Shown here piece by piece: positions 44,363 through 53,623 of a stretch of 64,000 bases of DNA; position 1 is the first letter of the stretch, and each line of letters begins with the position of its first letter. Position numbers and translations under genes: made by a program. Under the pieces are notes generated by a model, which did not search any database, was not told the origin of the DNA, and saw only the letters and a list, made by a program, of their open reading frames with translations. Source of the DNA: an uncultured Mogibacterium sp. (GTDB taxonomy: Bacteria; Bacillota; Clostridia; Peptostreptococcales; Anaerovoracaceae); assembly GCF_938041965.1 (NCBI RefSeq), contig NZ_CALISE010000003.1:1-64000 (forward strand). Direction: 5' to 3'.

Positions 44363-45919
44363 ATGAGTATTTTAACTGTTTCAAACGTTTCACATGGATT
44401 CGGTGATAGAGCAATTCTTGAGGATGTTTCATTTAGGCTTCTTCCAGGAGAGCATGTCGGTTTAATCGGTGCCAATGGTGAAGGAAAGTCTACTTTTATG
44501 AATATAATAACTGGCAGTTTACAGCCAGATGAGGGCAATATTGAGTGGTCAAAGAATGTACGTGTTGGTTATCTTGATCAGCATTCTGTACTCAAGAAGG
44601 GCATGACGATTGAAAACGTTTTAGCTAGTGCTTTTGACTATCTATATGATATGGAATCACGTATCACCGAGCTGTATATGTCGATGGCTGATGTGGATGA
44701 AGAAACTATGAATTCTTATATGGAGGAAGCTGGCACACTTCAGGAACTCCTGACTGCGCATGATTTCTATATGATCGATGCCAAAGTGAGTGAGGTCGCA
44801 CGTGCGCTAGGGTTAACTGATCTTGGGCTAGACCGCGATGTGTCAGAGCTTTCAGGCGGTCAGCGTACGAAGGTTCTTCTTGGTAAGCTTTTACTAGAGA
44901 AGCCTGAGATTTTACTTCTCGATGAGCCGACCAACTACCTCGACGAGGAACATATCGCCTGGCTGACTAGATACCTACAGGATTACGAAAACGCATTTAT
45001 CCTAATCTCTCATGAGATCCCATTTCTAAATAGCGTAATCAATACAATTTATCACATGTATGAAAAACAGCTTAACAGATACGTCGGCGACTACGATCAT
45101 TTCCTTGAAGTCTTTGAGATGCAGAAGGCTCAGAGGGAGGCTGCATATAACAGGCAGCAACAGGAGATTGCAGAGCTTCAGGATTTCGTAAATAGAAATA
45201 AAGCCAGGGTTGCCACTAGAAATATGGCGATGTCACGCAAGAAGAAACTCGATAACATGGAGCTTATTGAGAAAATTGTCGAGAAGCCTAAGCCAGAGCT
45301 TCACTTTGAGTACTCCAAGGCGCCAGGAAAGTTTATTTTCACGACTAAGGATTTAGTTATCGGATATGATGAACCTTTATCCTCTCCGCTTAATATTTCC
45401 CTTGAGAGGGGAAGTAGAGTGGTTCTAACAGGTGCTAATGGAATTGGTAAGACAACGCTCCTTAAGAGTTTACTCGGGCTTATCAGTCCGCTTTCTGGAA
45501 CTTCAGAAAAGGGTTTTGGGCTTGAAATCGGCTATTTCGCACAAGAAGACGGAACTGATGATGACAATACCTGCATTGAGGCTGTATGGAAGGAATTTCC
45601 GTCATATACACAAGCGGAAGTGCGTGCGGCTCTTGCAAAATGCGGTCTTATGACGAAGCACATTGAGAGCAAGGTTAAAGTGCTTTCAGGAGGAGAACAG
45701 GCAAAGGTTAGACTCTGTAAAATTCTAAATAGACCTTCTAACTTATTAGTGCTAGACGAGCCGACTAACCATTTAGATGTAGATGCTAAAGACGAGTTAA
45801 AGAAGGCTCTTAACGAATATAGGGGTAGCATCTTGATGGTTTGTCACGATCCGTTCTTCTATGAAGATGTAGCTACAGAGGTGTGGGACTGTACAGAGTG
45901 GACCACGAAAGTATTTTAA
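44363..45919 (+). CDS. ABC-F family ATPase
   Basis: 518 residues with two ATPase cassettes and no membrane segment: Walker A GANGEGKST and GANGIGKTT, signatures LSGGQRTK and LSGGEQAK, Walker B LLLDEPTNYLD and LVLDEPTNHLD. The linker between cassettes (about 245-300, MQKAQREAAYNRQQQEIAELQDFVNRNKARV) is the tRNA-interaction motif region. ABC-F proteins act on the ribosome as translation factors or antibiotic-protection proteins; sequence alone does not tell which. GGAGT precedes the ATG. Confidence 0.88.
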   Translation: MSILTVSNVSHGFGDRAILEDVSFRLLPGEHVGLIGANGEGKSTFMNIITGSLQPDEGNIEWSKNVRVGYLDQHSVLKKGMTIENVLASAFDYLYDMESRITELYMSMADVDEETMNSYMEEAGTLQELLTAHDFYMIDAKVSEVARALGLTDLGLDRDVSELSGGQRTKVLLGKLLLEKPEILLLDEPTNYLDEEHIAWLTRYLQDYENAFILISHEIPFLNSVINTIYHMYEKQLNRYVGDYDHFLEVFEMQKAQREAAYNRQQQEIAELQDFVNRNKARVATRNMAMSRKKKLDNMELIEKIVEKPKPELHFEYSKAPGKFIFTTKDLVIGYDEPLSSPLNISLERGSRVVLTGANGIGKTTLLKSLLGLISPLSGTSEKGFGLEIGYFAQEDGTDDDNTCIEAVWKEFPSYTQAEVRAALAKCGLMTKHIESKVKVLSGGEQAKVRLCKILNRPSNLLVLDEPTNHLDVDAKDELKKALNEYRGSILMVCHDPFFYEDVATEVWDCTEWTTKVF

Positions 45920-45931
45920 GAGAGGTGTATA

Positions 45932-46199
45932 ATGATTAAAATTTACGGAATGATTACTTGCCCAGATTGTTCTTATCTTCTAGACCAAATCTCTGGTCTA
46001 GAAGATGAATATGAGTATATAGGGAGAGCATGTGCTTAAGATGAAAGAGTTCCTTAGGATACGAGATTCAAAGGACAACGCAGAAATATTTAAAGACATA
46101 AAAGCCACGGGATGCGTTGGCATTCCTTGCTTTTCATTAGAAGATGGACGTATATCTCTTGATCCAAGTGATGCAGGGCTTGAAGCAAATCCGAGATAA
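45932..46199 (+). pseudogene. glutaredoxin-like protein gene, frameshifted
   Basis: It starts MIKIYGMITCPDCSYLLDQI with a CPDC redox-type motif. At the GGG run near 46021-46023 the frame is lost; removing one base gives GEHVLKMKEFLRIRDSKDN...ATGCVGIPCFSLEDGRISL to TAA 46197-46199. The VGIPCF segment is the cis-Pro region of the thioredoxin fold. AGAGGTG precedes the ATG, 12 bp after the ABC-F stop. Full protein about 89 residues. Shift in a homopolymer, so a sequencing error is possible. Confidence 0.75.
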
Positions 46200-46300
46200 G
46201 ATAGGGCATAATAGCTCTCACAAAATATGAAATTTTAGACTGTTTGTGATATATTATTAGTATACTTATAGCTTATTTACAGCATTTCGAGGAGATTTAC

Positions 46301-47347
46301 ATGAATTCATTTAAAACCAAATTACCGGGACTAATCGTATGCCTTGCGATTGCCATACCAGCCTGGTTACTTGGTAAATTCGTACCGGTTGTTGGCGGAC
46401 CGGTTTTTTCAATTCTTCTAGGTATGGTTATTACTCTTTTTTGGACTGATAAAGGCAGATTTGGTCAGGGGATAAAGTTTACTTCAAAGTATATCCTGCA
46501 GATGGCGGTTGTATTATTAGGATTTGGACTTAATTTAGGAGTCATCCTCGATACTGGTGCCCAGTCACTTCCGATTATTGTCTGCACAATTTCGACATCC
46601 CTTGTACTAGCATACATGATGCAAAAAGTGATGAAGGTAGATGTAAATTCAGCTATGCTTGTAGGAGTCGGTTCATCTATATGTGGAGGATCTGCGATAG
46701 CAGCAACAGCACCTGTAATTGATGCTACCGATGATGAGGTAGCGCAGTCAATCTCGGTTATATTCTTCTTTAATGTTATTGCAGCGCTGATATTTCCAAT
46801 ATTTGGACATATGATTGGAATGAGCACGACTAGTGGGGATGCATTTGGAATTTTTGCTGGAACGGCTGTAAATGACACATCTTCGGTTACAGCAGCTGCG
46901 TCTACGTGGGACAGTATGTGGCACCTTGGAACGCAGTCGCTCGATAAAGCCGTAACAGTTAAGCTCACTAGAACACTAGCGATAATTCCAATTACACTAG
47001 TACTTGCGGTATATACAGCGAAAAAGAAAAGTAACACTTATGGCAAAGCCGAAAGTGAAAATTCATTTAGCTTAAAGCGAGCATTTCCAATGTTCGTACT
47101 GTACTTTATAGTTGCTTCCTTGATAACGACTATAGTTGTATCAGCCGGAGTAGATGCAAGTGTATTCGAACCACTTAAGATGCTCAGCAAATTCCTTATA
47201 GTCATGGCCATGGGAGCGATAGGTCTAAATAGCAACGTAGTGAAGCTCATAAAGACAGGAGGAAAGCCGCTTGTTCTTGGGGCAATCTGCTGGGCAGGCA
47301 TTACGATAGTGAGCCTTATTCTTCAGTATGTATTGGGACTATGGTAG
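46301..47347 (+). CDS. YeiH-family (UPF0324) membrane transporter
   Basis: 348 residues with about ten helices. The conserved family segments are GFGLNLG, VGVGSSICGGSAIAATAPVI (re-entrant loop), AVNDTSSVTAAAS and MGAIGLNSNV. Members are annotated as putative sulfate exporters on thin evidence. CGAGGAG precedes the ATG. It is monocistronic with a complex hairpin terminator. Confidence 0.85.
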   Translation: MNSFKTKLPGLIVCLAIAIPAWLLGKFVPVVGGPVFSILLGMVITLFWTDKGRFGQGIKFTSKYILQMAVVLLGFGLNLGVILDTGAQSLPIIVCTISTSLVLAYMMQKVMKVDVNSAMLVGVGSSICGGSAIAATAPVIDATDDEVAQSISVIFFFNVIAALIFPIFGHMIGMSTTSGDAFGIFAGTAVNDTSSVTAAASTWDSMWHLGTQSLDKAVTVKLTRTLAIIPITLVLAVYTAKKKSNTYGKAESENSFSLKRAFPMFVLYFIVASLITTIVVSAGVDASVFEPLKMLSKFLIVMAMGAIGLNSNVVKLIKTGGKPLVLGAICWAGITIVSLILQYVLGLW

Positions 47348-47410
47348 AGCTATTTGGATATTTTTCATAAGTATGCCATATACAAATTTCAAATCATAAT
47401 GGTTGACGAT

Positions 47411-47463
47411 AGCCTGAACGTTAACAGGGAGTTGTATCCTCTGTTGCCTGATCAGGCTTTTTA
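47411..47463 (+). terminator. branched terminator after the YeiH-family gene
   Basis: Outer arms AGCCTGA and TCAGGCT enclose an inner hairpin AACAGGGA / TCCTCTGTT, then TTTTTAT follows. The nested design is larger than a simple terminator but sits directly at the gene end. Confidence 0.6.
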
Positions 47464-47610
47464 TTTACTGTAATTAACAATAATCTAGTATGCGTCACAA
47501 TATGGCGTGACAATATGATTGTAATATTTAGTTAAATTGTGGAAAATTTGTAATAAATTTAAATAAATTATGTGTAGATTTTTTACTGATATGATGTTAA
47601 AATTTTTCAT

Positions 47611-47653
47611 GGGTTAGTTTAAGCGAACTAACTTGGTTTTCTTATATTAACCC
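47611..47653 (+). promoter_or_regulatory. leader with two competing hairpins before the Tp47-like gene
   Basis: GTTAGTT (47613-47619) can pair with AACTAAC (47626-47632), while GGGTTA (47611-47616) can pair with TAACCC (47648-47653). The two stems share GTTA and exclude each other. The surrounding 47464-47715 stretch is AT-rich, holds one further short dyad (GTCAC...GTGAC near 47495-47512), and no gene. Confidence 0.35.
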
Positions 47654-47715
47654 AGCAGTATTATTTAACACGCTTTTGCATTGCATGTATTTATTCATTA
47701 AGGAGGAATAAGTAG

Positions 47716-50157
47716 ATGAAGAAAAATTGGTCGAAGAAGCTTCTTACCGCAGCCTTAACGTCCAGTATGTTGTTCAGCATGGGTGCCGCTAATTCTTTTG
47801 CGGTTACAGGTGACCAGGTTGCTAAGGACAAAGTATATACGGGCTCCGGTAGAGTAACTGAGGATCCGCATTCTATATGGAGTGGTTACGATATCAGTCT
47901 TAAGATGGAAGTAAAAGATGGAGTTATCAAGTCTATAGAGTGCACTCCTGCTGCAAATATGGATCGAATGAACAGGGGATATGTAGATTTAACAAGAATG
48001 CAGCTAGGAACACTTGTTGGAAAGCCAGCTACGTTAAGTTCTGTCAATGGGTTAGTTGATTCTAATACTGGTGCGACATATTCGCTCAAGGGAGCGAAGA
48101 GAATCGCTGTTAAGATGATGCAGGATGCCGAAGCTAAGGAGAGCGGAACTACACCCGTAAATCCTGGTAACAATGAGAATCCAAACCCTAATCCAAATCC
48201 TGGAAATAATAACCCAACACCAGGAAATAACACAGATCCAAAGACAGGCATAGATGCTATAGCCGATAATGATTATATATACGGCAAGATCAACCTAGCA
48301 TATGCTGATTTCTACTATGGTGAGCTTAACAATCTAAGAAATGGAATTCAGAGTATGGATCTGAATGCTGTAGATAAGGCTGCAAGCATGAGGGGTGCAG
48401 GGCAGTACGATGCAGTGACAAGTGCTACAAAGGTAAAGTCAAAGAGATTCCCAACTACTTACTTTGAGGAAAAGGAAAACGGCGTTGAAATCCTTGGCAT
48501 AAAGGATGCTAATGTTGCAATCAGAAAGAGTCTATATGTTGAGGCGATGAAGGCAATCAAAGAAGGCAAGTCTTCTAACAACCCTCTACTAAACCTTGTC
48601 AAGAATTTCAAGGCAAACGAAGATCCTGCAGCTGCTTCCTATGAGTACAAGGTTCTTAATGGTGATGGAACACTATCAGCTACAACCACACAGGAAGTGC
48701 TCGATCCTGATGCAAAGGTAACAGTTGAGACTGGACGTGCTTGGGGCCACTACCTAGTAAACGTTGATTCCAAGAAGATTCCTAAGGTTGATGAAATCGA
48801 AGGAATTATTGTTAAGACTAGTGATGGCAAACAGTATGGTATGGAGCATCTTGAAAATATCTGGCTTCGTCCAAATGAATTTTCTTTTGCTGTAAAGAAG
48901 GGTTTCGTAGAACCACACGGTAACACAGTTGATTATAAGCGTCACGAGGATCTACAGGGTAAGAGAATCACTCAGATTCGCTATCTAGTAAGAGATAAAG
49001 CTGATCTTGTTATCAACACTAATGTACTTTGCAAGACACTTCTGGATGAAAAGTATGGAGCTACTATAAATGATGCTGAGTTCAAGGACGGTGTTACTGT
49101 AACATCTGATGTTAAGACCCCTCAGGGAAGCAACTATAGGATAGCAGCTATTTACAAGGGTAGAAATACTCTTGAGCAGGGCAAGGACTACACAGTATCC
49201 GGTAACAAGATATCTATCAAGGAAACAGACAAAACTGGAATGGGCACATATACAGTTGTTTACGAAGATGAGAACTTTGCTGACATCGAAGCATCTTTCA
49301 ATTTGAGATCTAAGTACCATGATGGTGAAGTTAAGCTAGTAGATAATAAACTAACTCTTCCAGAAGGACTTTCACAGGAAGACTATGCATCATCAATCAG
49401 TACAGTTCTTATTGATGGAAAGAGAGTTAGAGGCCGCGATTTAATGAAGGCTATCTTTAATGCAGATGGCACAGTTAATTTCGATGGTAAGCTAAAGGGC
49501 AAAGACGGTTCTGAGACTCCAATCTTCAATAAAGGTGCAGCTGGTATCTATACTATCGAACTAAAATCAGATAGACATCCTAGCGTAAAGGAAATGATTG
49601 TTGCTCCTGGAACCAAGGATATTGAGGTTAAAAAGATTGATTCTGAACATGCTATTAAGAAAATCTTCCTCGGTTACAATGTTGCTGGATATAATCTAAA
49701 CGATTATGATTATGAGGCATATGATATTTCTCTAAGAGATGGTTCAGATAACAAGGTTCAGCCAGAGGCTGGTAAGAAGGTTAAGGTTCAGCTTGAGCTT
49801 AAGAAGGTAGATCCTGAAAAGCTTGTTATACTCCACGACAAGGGAAATAAGCAGCTTGAGGAAATCAAGGACTTCAAGATTATCGATGGAAAGAAGATTG
49901 AGTTTGAAGCTGATCATTTCTCGAACTTCTTCTTTGCAAATAAGAAGCCAGCAAACTCATCAGCAATTAATAATGCTTCTGCTCACAGGTCAAATCAAGG
50001 CCATGTTGCAAAGGCTACAAAACATGGAAAGTCAACTAGCAGAGTAGTTAAGACTGGTGACTCAAGCTCAGTAATTTTATACTCACTAAGTATGCTTGTT
50101 GCTACAATGCTCGCTGCTGTTACAGTTTATGCTAGAAGAAAGAGCAACGAGAAGTAG
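47716..50157 (+). CDS. sortase-type surface protein with FMN-bind-like and Tp47-like regions
   Basis: 813 residues. A signal peptide (1-29) leads to an FMN-bind-like region (about 38-140, KVYTGSGRVTEDP...MEVKDGVIKSIECT), an Asn/Pro-rich linker (143-177), then a long region resembling Treponema pallidum Tp47: INLAYADFYYGEL, GAGQYDAVTSATK, QYGMEHLENIWLRPNEFSF follow the Tp47 order. Tp47 is an unusual penicillin-binding lipoprotein with beta-lactamase activity. The C-terminus has VVKTGD, a membrane helix and a basic tail, a non-LPXTG sorting signal. AAGGAGG precedes the ATG. Whether it binds penicillin here is untested. Confidence 0.78.
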   Translation: MKKNWSKKLLTAALTSSMLFSMGAANSFAVTGDQVAKDKVYTGSGRVTEDPHSIWSGYDISLKMEVKDGVIKSIECTPAANMDRMNRGYVDLTRMQLGTLVGKPATLSSVNGLVDSNTGATYSLKGAKRIAVKMMQDAEAKESGTTPVNPGNNENPNPNPNPGNNNPTPGNNTDPKTGIDAIADNDYIYGKINLAYADFYYGELNNLRNGIQSMDLNAVDKAASMRGAGQYDAVTSATKVKSKRFPTTYFEEKENGVEILGIKDANVAIRKSLYVEAMKAIKEGKSSNNPLLNLVKNFKANEDPAAASYEYKVLNGDGTLSATTTQEVLDPDAKVTVETGRAWGHYLVNVDSKKIPKVDEIEGIIVKTSDGKQYGMEHLENIWLRPNEFSFAVKKGFVEPHGNTVDYKRHEDLQGKRITQIRYLVRDKADLVINTNVLCKTLLDEKYGATINDAEFKDGVTVTSDVKTPQGSNYRIAAIYKGRNTLEQGKDYTVSGNKISIKETDKTGMGTYTVVYEDENFADIEASFNLRSKYHDGEVKLVDNKLTLPEGLSQEDYASSISTVLIDGKRVRGRDLMKAIFNADGTVNFDGKLKGKDGSETPIFNKGAAGIYTIELKSDRHPSVKEMIVAPGTKDIEVKKIDSEHAIKKIFLGYNVAGYNLNDYDYEAYDISLRDGSDNKVQPEAGKKVKVQLELKKVDPEKLVILHDKGNKQLEEIKDFKIIDGKKIEFEADHFSNFFFANKKPANSSAINNASAHRSNQGHVAKATKHGKSTSRVVKTGDSSSVILYSLSMLVATMLAAVTVYARRKSNEK

Positions 50158-50222
50158 AGAATACGCTACTAACACTCAAAGTAAATTATAGATGATATGC
50201 TTAACTATATTATCTAAACTAA

Positions 50223-50263
50223 AACAATCCTGGTCATACAGTATTCTGTAGACCAGGATTGTT
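50223..50263. terminator. bidirectional terminator
   Basis: AACAATCCTGGTC and GACCAGGATTGTT form a perfect 13-bp stem with a 15-nt loop between the convergent Tp47-like and MATE genes. T-rich tails lie on both sides. Confidence 0.85.
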
Positions 50264-50286
50264 GCTTGTTCAACTTAATTTTAAAT

Positions 50287-51636
50287 CTAATAGTCGTAAC
50301 GTTTACGCATTAATGATAAGGAAACGACTGAAATTATAAATGCTACGATTTCTGAAAGTGGATTTGACCACCAGATACCTTCAATCCCCATTATCACAGG
50401 TAAGAAAATCACAAACGAAAACTTAAATACGAAAGTTCTAAGGAACGATATTATCGCTGAGAGCCATCCGTTACTAAGTGCAGTAAAGAATGATGAAGAA
50501 AACACATTAATGCCAAGGATTACAAAGCATATCGTGGTAATTCTCATAGCATGAACAGTCATATCCGTTAGCATAACATCGTAACCGACAAATAAGCTTG
50601 AAAGGGGTCTAGCAAATACCTCTCCGACGATCAGCATTACGAATCCTGTGAACGTTAATAGCCTGAAGCTCTTATTAAGTATATTTCGTAATTCACTTGG
50701 ATTTTTAGCACCATAATGATAACCAATGATAGGAGCACAACCCATAGAGTAACCGATGTAAATAGCTGCAAATATAAATAACACGTACATTAGAACGCCA
50801 TAAGCAGCAACACCATCAGAGCCTACGTATTTAATAAGCTGTACATTATAAAACATACTTACAAATGAAGAAGTGATGCTCGTAACCATTTCCGAAATTC
50901 CGTTGCCACAAGCTTTAAGGATAGGCTTATTTTCAAGTTTGCATCTTACGAGACTCAAAAGACTGGAGTTAGGTCTGATGAAGTAAATTATAGGTATAAT
51001 CGCACCTACAGCTTCGCTAATGCCTGTAGCAATAGCAGCACCTGCAACGCCCCATTTAAACACATATATAAATAGTGCATCAAGCACGATATTAGAGAGC
51101 CCCGCGATTACAGTACATAGAAGTCCAAGGTGAGGCTTTTCAGCAACGATTAGGAAATCCTGAAAGCAGTTCTGTAGCATAAAGAATACATTAAAGTACA
51201 TGCTTATTCTTCCATATGTAACGCAGTCACTTATCATGTTAGAGTCAGCACCGAGTGCTAAACATATATTCTCCATAAACACATACGCTAAGATGCATAT
51301 AAAAATTCCGGCTATCGTGGTAGCGCCTATAAGCATAGAAAAATATTGATTTGCGCGGTCTCTTCGCTGTTCACCGAGAGTCTTAGCTACAAGTGCTGCT
51401 CCACCAGTGCCAATCATGAAGCCTATCGCACCTACAATCATTTCGACTGGCATGACGAGATTTATAGAAGCGAAAGCCGTCTTTCCTATAACATTAGACA
51501 CAAAAAGACCATCTACTATTCCATAAACTGAAGTGAATACCATCATACCTATAGAAGGAAGGACGAATCTTATCAACTTAAAATAAGTGAAATGGTCTGA
51601 TAATTGAATTTTGTTACGTTTAATCTTAGTCTCCAT
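50287..51636 (-). CDS. MATE-family multidrug exporter
   Basis: 449 residues with twelve helices in two homologous six-helix bundles. Typical segments are FVLPSIGMMVFTSVYGIVDGLFVSNVIGKTAFASINLVMPV and GTGGAALVAKTLGE in the first half, with a second bundle starting near ACGNGISEMVTSITSSFVS. It belongs to the DinF/NorM-like Na+- or H+-coupled exporters. The ATG lacks a clear ribosome site in a short 46-bp gap. Confidence 0.88.
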   Translation of the reverse strand: METKIKRNKIQLSDHFTYFKLIRFVLPSIGMMVFTSVYGIVDGLFVSNVIGKTAFASINLVMPVEMIVGAIGFMIGTGGAALVAKTLGEQRRDRANQYFSMLIGATTIAGIFICILAYVFMENICLALGADSNMISDCVTYGRISMYFNVFFMLQNCFQDFLIVAEKPHLGLLCTVIAGLSNIVLDALFIYVFKWGVAGAAIATGISEAVGAIIPIIYFIRPNSSLLSLVRCKLENKPILKACGNGISEMVTSITSSFVSMFYNVQLIKYVGSDGVAAYGVLMYVLFIFAAIYIGYSMGCAPIIGYHYGAKNPSELRNILNKSFRLLTFTGFVMLIVGEVFARPLSSLFVGYDVMLTDMTVHAMRITTICFVILGINVFSSSFFTALSNGWLSAIISFLRTFVFKFSFVIFLPVIMGIEGIWWSNPLSEIVAFIISVVSLSLMRKRYDY

Positions 51637-51682
51637 ATATTTATTTTACATGAGTGTTAATAAATGTAAATACACGCACTCG

Positions 51683-52444
51683 CTAATCAGCTACATTCCT
51701 ATGGCACATGAACCGAGAAGCAACATATGAAGAAATAGGGATTATTACAACCGTTCCTATTGCGCTGATCATAATTGCAATGAGTTCTTGGGTAAAATCT
51801 TTAGAGTTGATTAATGTGCCCCAAGAGTAGAATTTTAGGAAACTAATGCACATAATCATGAACTCTCCTGCAAATATAAAAAATAGTGTATTAACATTAG
51901 AGCTTAGTATCTTGCAACCGATGTTTATGCCTGACTCAATGATTTCTGAACGGTTTGCATTCGGATTATGCCTTATAATCTCATAAGTCCCTGAACATAT
52001 TGCTACGGCAGTATCTATCAATCCACCAATAAGAATAACTATAAAGACTGCTACCTGAACTAATTTCATATTAATTCCTATGTCTTCCTCGTATCCATTT
52101 GAAGGTTGTATTTTGACATCACCGACTATTCCAAAACCCTGAAGATGAGCATGCGTTATGATAAAAGCTATAAAAAATGAGGACAGAACAAGAACTATAA
52201 CAACTGAAATAAATGCAGAAACTGTCTTGATATTGTTCTCATTCTGGTAAAATATTGTCGCAACAGTGATAAGAATAGCAGCAACGGATGTTGTAAACAC
52301 GATGTTGAATCCAAGATAGATGAGTTCTATGAGCACGGCGAATATTGTTACATTAATTGCAGTTGTCATAAGTGATTTGGCAGTGCGATCACCTCCTGCA
52401 AAGAGAGAGAGGAGTACAAATACAATGATAAGAACTTTAATCAT
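51683..52444 (-). CDS. YibE/F-family membrane protein (second subunit)
   Basis: 253 residues, about seven helices. VFIVILIGGLIDTAVAICSGTYEIIRHNPN is the family core, similar to VSVTITAACMELIERTPS in its partner. AAAGGAG stands 7 nt before the ATG. It overlaps the partner's stop by 8 bp and ends 47 bp before the MATE gene. The pair is found together in Firmicutes; transport substrate is unknown. Confidence 0.82.
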   Translation of the reverse strand: MIKVLIIVFVLLSLFAGGDRTAKSLMTTAINVTIFAVLIELIYLGFNIVFTTSVAAILITVATIFYQNENNIKTVSAFISVVIVLVLSSFFIAFIITHAHLQGFGIVGDVKIQPSNGYEEDIGINMKLVQVAVFIVILIGGLIDTAVAICSGTYEIIRHNPNANRSEIIESGINIGCKILSSNVNTLFFIFAGEFMIMCISFLKFYSWGTLINSKDFTQELIAIMISAIGTVVIIPISSYVASRFMCHRNVAD

Positions 52445-53477
52445 GTTTAAGCTCCTTTCTAGCTACAAGAGAGGTGATGAACGTTGAGACAAGTATAGCA
52501 ACAACTATAGAGAGCATTCCGGTAAGTGAACGAACTATATAAAAATATGCGTCGTGGCTTACTACCGTTCTAAAACTTATTTCATTGGACATCGAAATCA
52601 AGAATATTGGAAGGGTAGAGGCGATATTCGTTAGAAGAACGACACTTATCATGGTTCCATTTATATCATCTGCAACCTCTCGCACTGACCGTAAAAGTGA
52701 TTTATTGCTGATACTAGGTGTTCTCTCGATGAGCTCCATGCAAGCTGCTGTAATTGTAACTGATACATCAATTACAGCTCCTAGACAACCGATTATTATC
52801 TGAGCGAGGAAAAAATGATTTGCATCTGTAGTTGTGAATGGCTCAGGCAAGAAGTGAAGGAAATCATAATCAATATCAGTATTCCATATCAGAAGCATGA
52901 CAAGACTAGAGAGCAGCAGTGTAGTTAGTAATGCTGCAGCGAAGGAAAGCATCATCCTGTGAGACAATCCGTCGACCACAAGTAGCACGAAGAATGTAAA
53001 TACCACAGTACCTGCAATTGTCATATAGAGAATATCGATGCCGCGCATACTCATATAAATAATAAAACCAAAAAGCGCTATATTGCCGAGGATACATATT
53101 GATGTGTAAGCACCCCTTTTTCCGCCAACTGTGATCAGAGCAGAAAGCAAGATTAAGAATATAGCCGCAACCCAGTAGTCTCTTTTAACTCCTGTTATAC
53201 CTGTGTATTCATCATTAAGAAATACGTAGTCGTGCTTAAAGTATCTCTCGTCGTAAACCTGCGATTTATCGTACTTATTTTTTACATAGACAGTCTTTCC
53301 TTTATCACTGCCATTTTCAAGGCGCAGTTCAATAGACTGCTTATTACCATTGTTATGGACAGCAAGGACTTTCGCGACTGGAGATTTATACATCCAGGAA
53401 TTATTAACGACAAACATAAATAAAATGACCGAACCCACCATCGAGATAGCCATTCTTAGCAAATACTTATTTTTCAT
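52437..53477 (-). CDS. YibE/F-family membrane protein (first subunit)
   Basis: 346 residues: N-terminal anchor, a small extracytoplasmic beta domain (about 30-95, VLAVHNNGNKQSIELRLENGSDKGK...DYVFLNDEY, OB-like), then about seven helices with IIGCLGAVIDVSVTITAACMELIERTP. No Shine-Dalgarno is visible. TATAAT (complement of 53484-53489) ends only six bases before the ATG, which suggests a leaderless transcript, although the -35 is weak. Confidence 0.82.
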   Translation of the reverse strand: MKNKYLLRMAISMVGSVILFMFVVNNSWMYKSPVAKVLAVHNNGNKQSIELRLENGSDKGKTVYVKNKYDKSQVYDERYFKHDYVFLNDEYTGITGVKRDYWVAAIFLILLSALITVGGKRGAYTSICILGNIALFGFIIYMSMRGIDILYMTIAGTVVFTFFVLLVVDGLSHRMMLSFAAALLTTLLLSSLVMLLIWNTDIDYDFLHFLPEPFTTTDANHFFLAQIIIGCLGAVIDVSVTITAACMELIERTPSISNKSLLRSVREVADDINGTMISVVLLTNIASTLPIFLISMSNEISFRTVVSHDAYFYIVRSLTGMLSIVVAILVSTFITSLVARKELKHD

Positions 53478-53586
53478 ACGTTAATTATAGCGCACCATCA
53501 ATGCATCCGGTAGAGTTCACTTGTTGTTTGCTTGAGTCAAATGTGAAAATACATTTAATTTTATTCAAAAATTCACTAAAATGATA

Positions 53587-53614
53587 TTCAAAAACAAAAC
53601 TAGTTTGATACAAT
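53587..53614 (+). promoter_or_regulatory. promoter giving a near-leaderless hydrolase transcript
   Basis: TTCAAA (53587-53592) and TACAAT (53609-53614) are spaced by 16 bp. The expected start falls at about 53621, two or three bases before the ATG at 53624. No Shine-Dalgarno is present. Confidence 0.5.
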
Positions 53615-53623
53615 GTAAATATC

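Noticed and set aside
48140..48250. Short tandem repeat in the Tp47-like gene as a possible array
   Set aside because: It encodes the Asn/Pro-rich linker (NPNPNPG type); it is coding low complexity, not a CRISPR or regulatory repeat.
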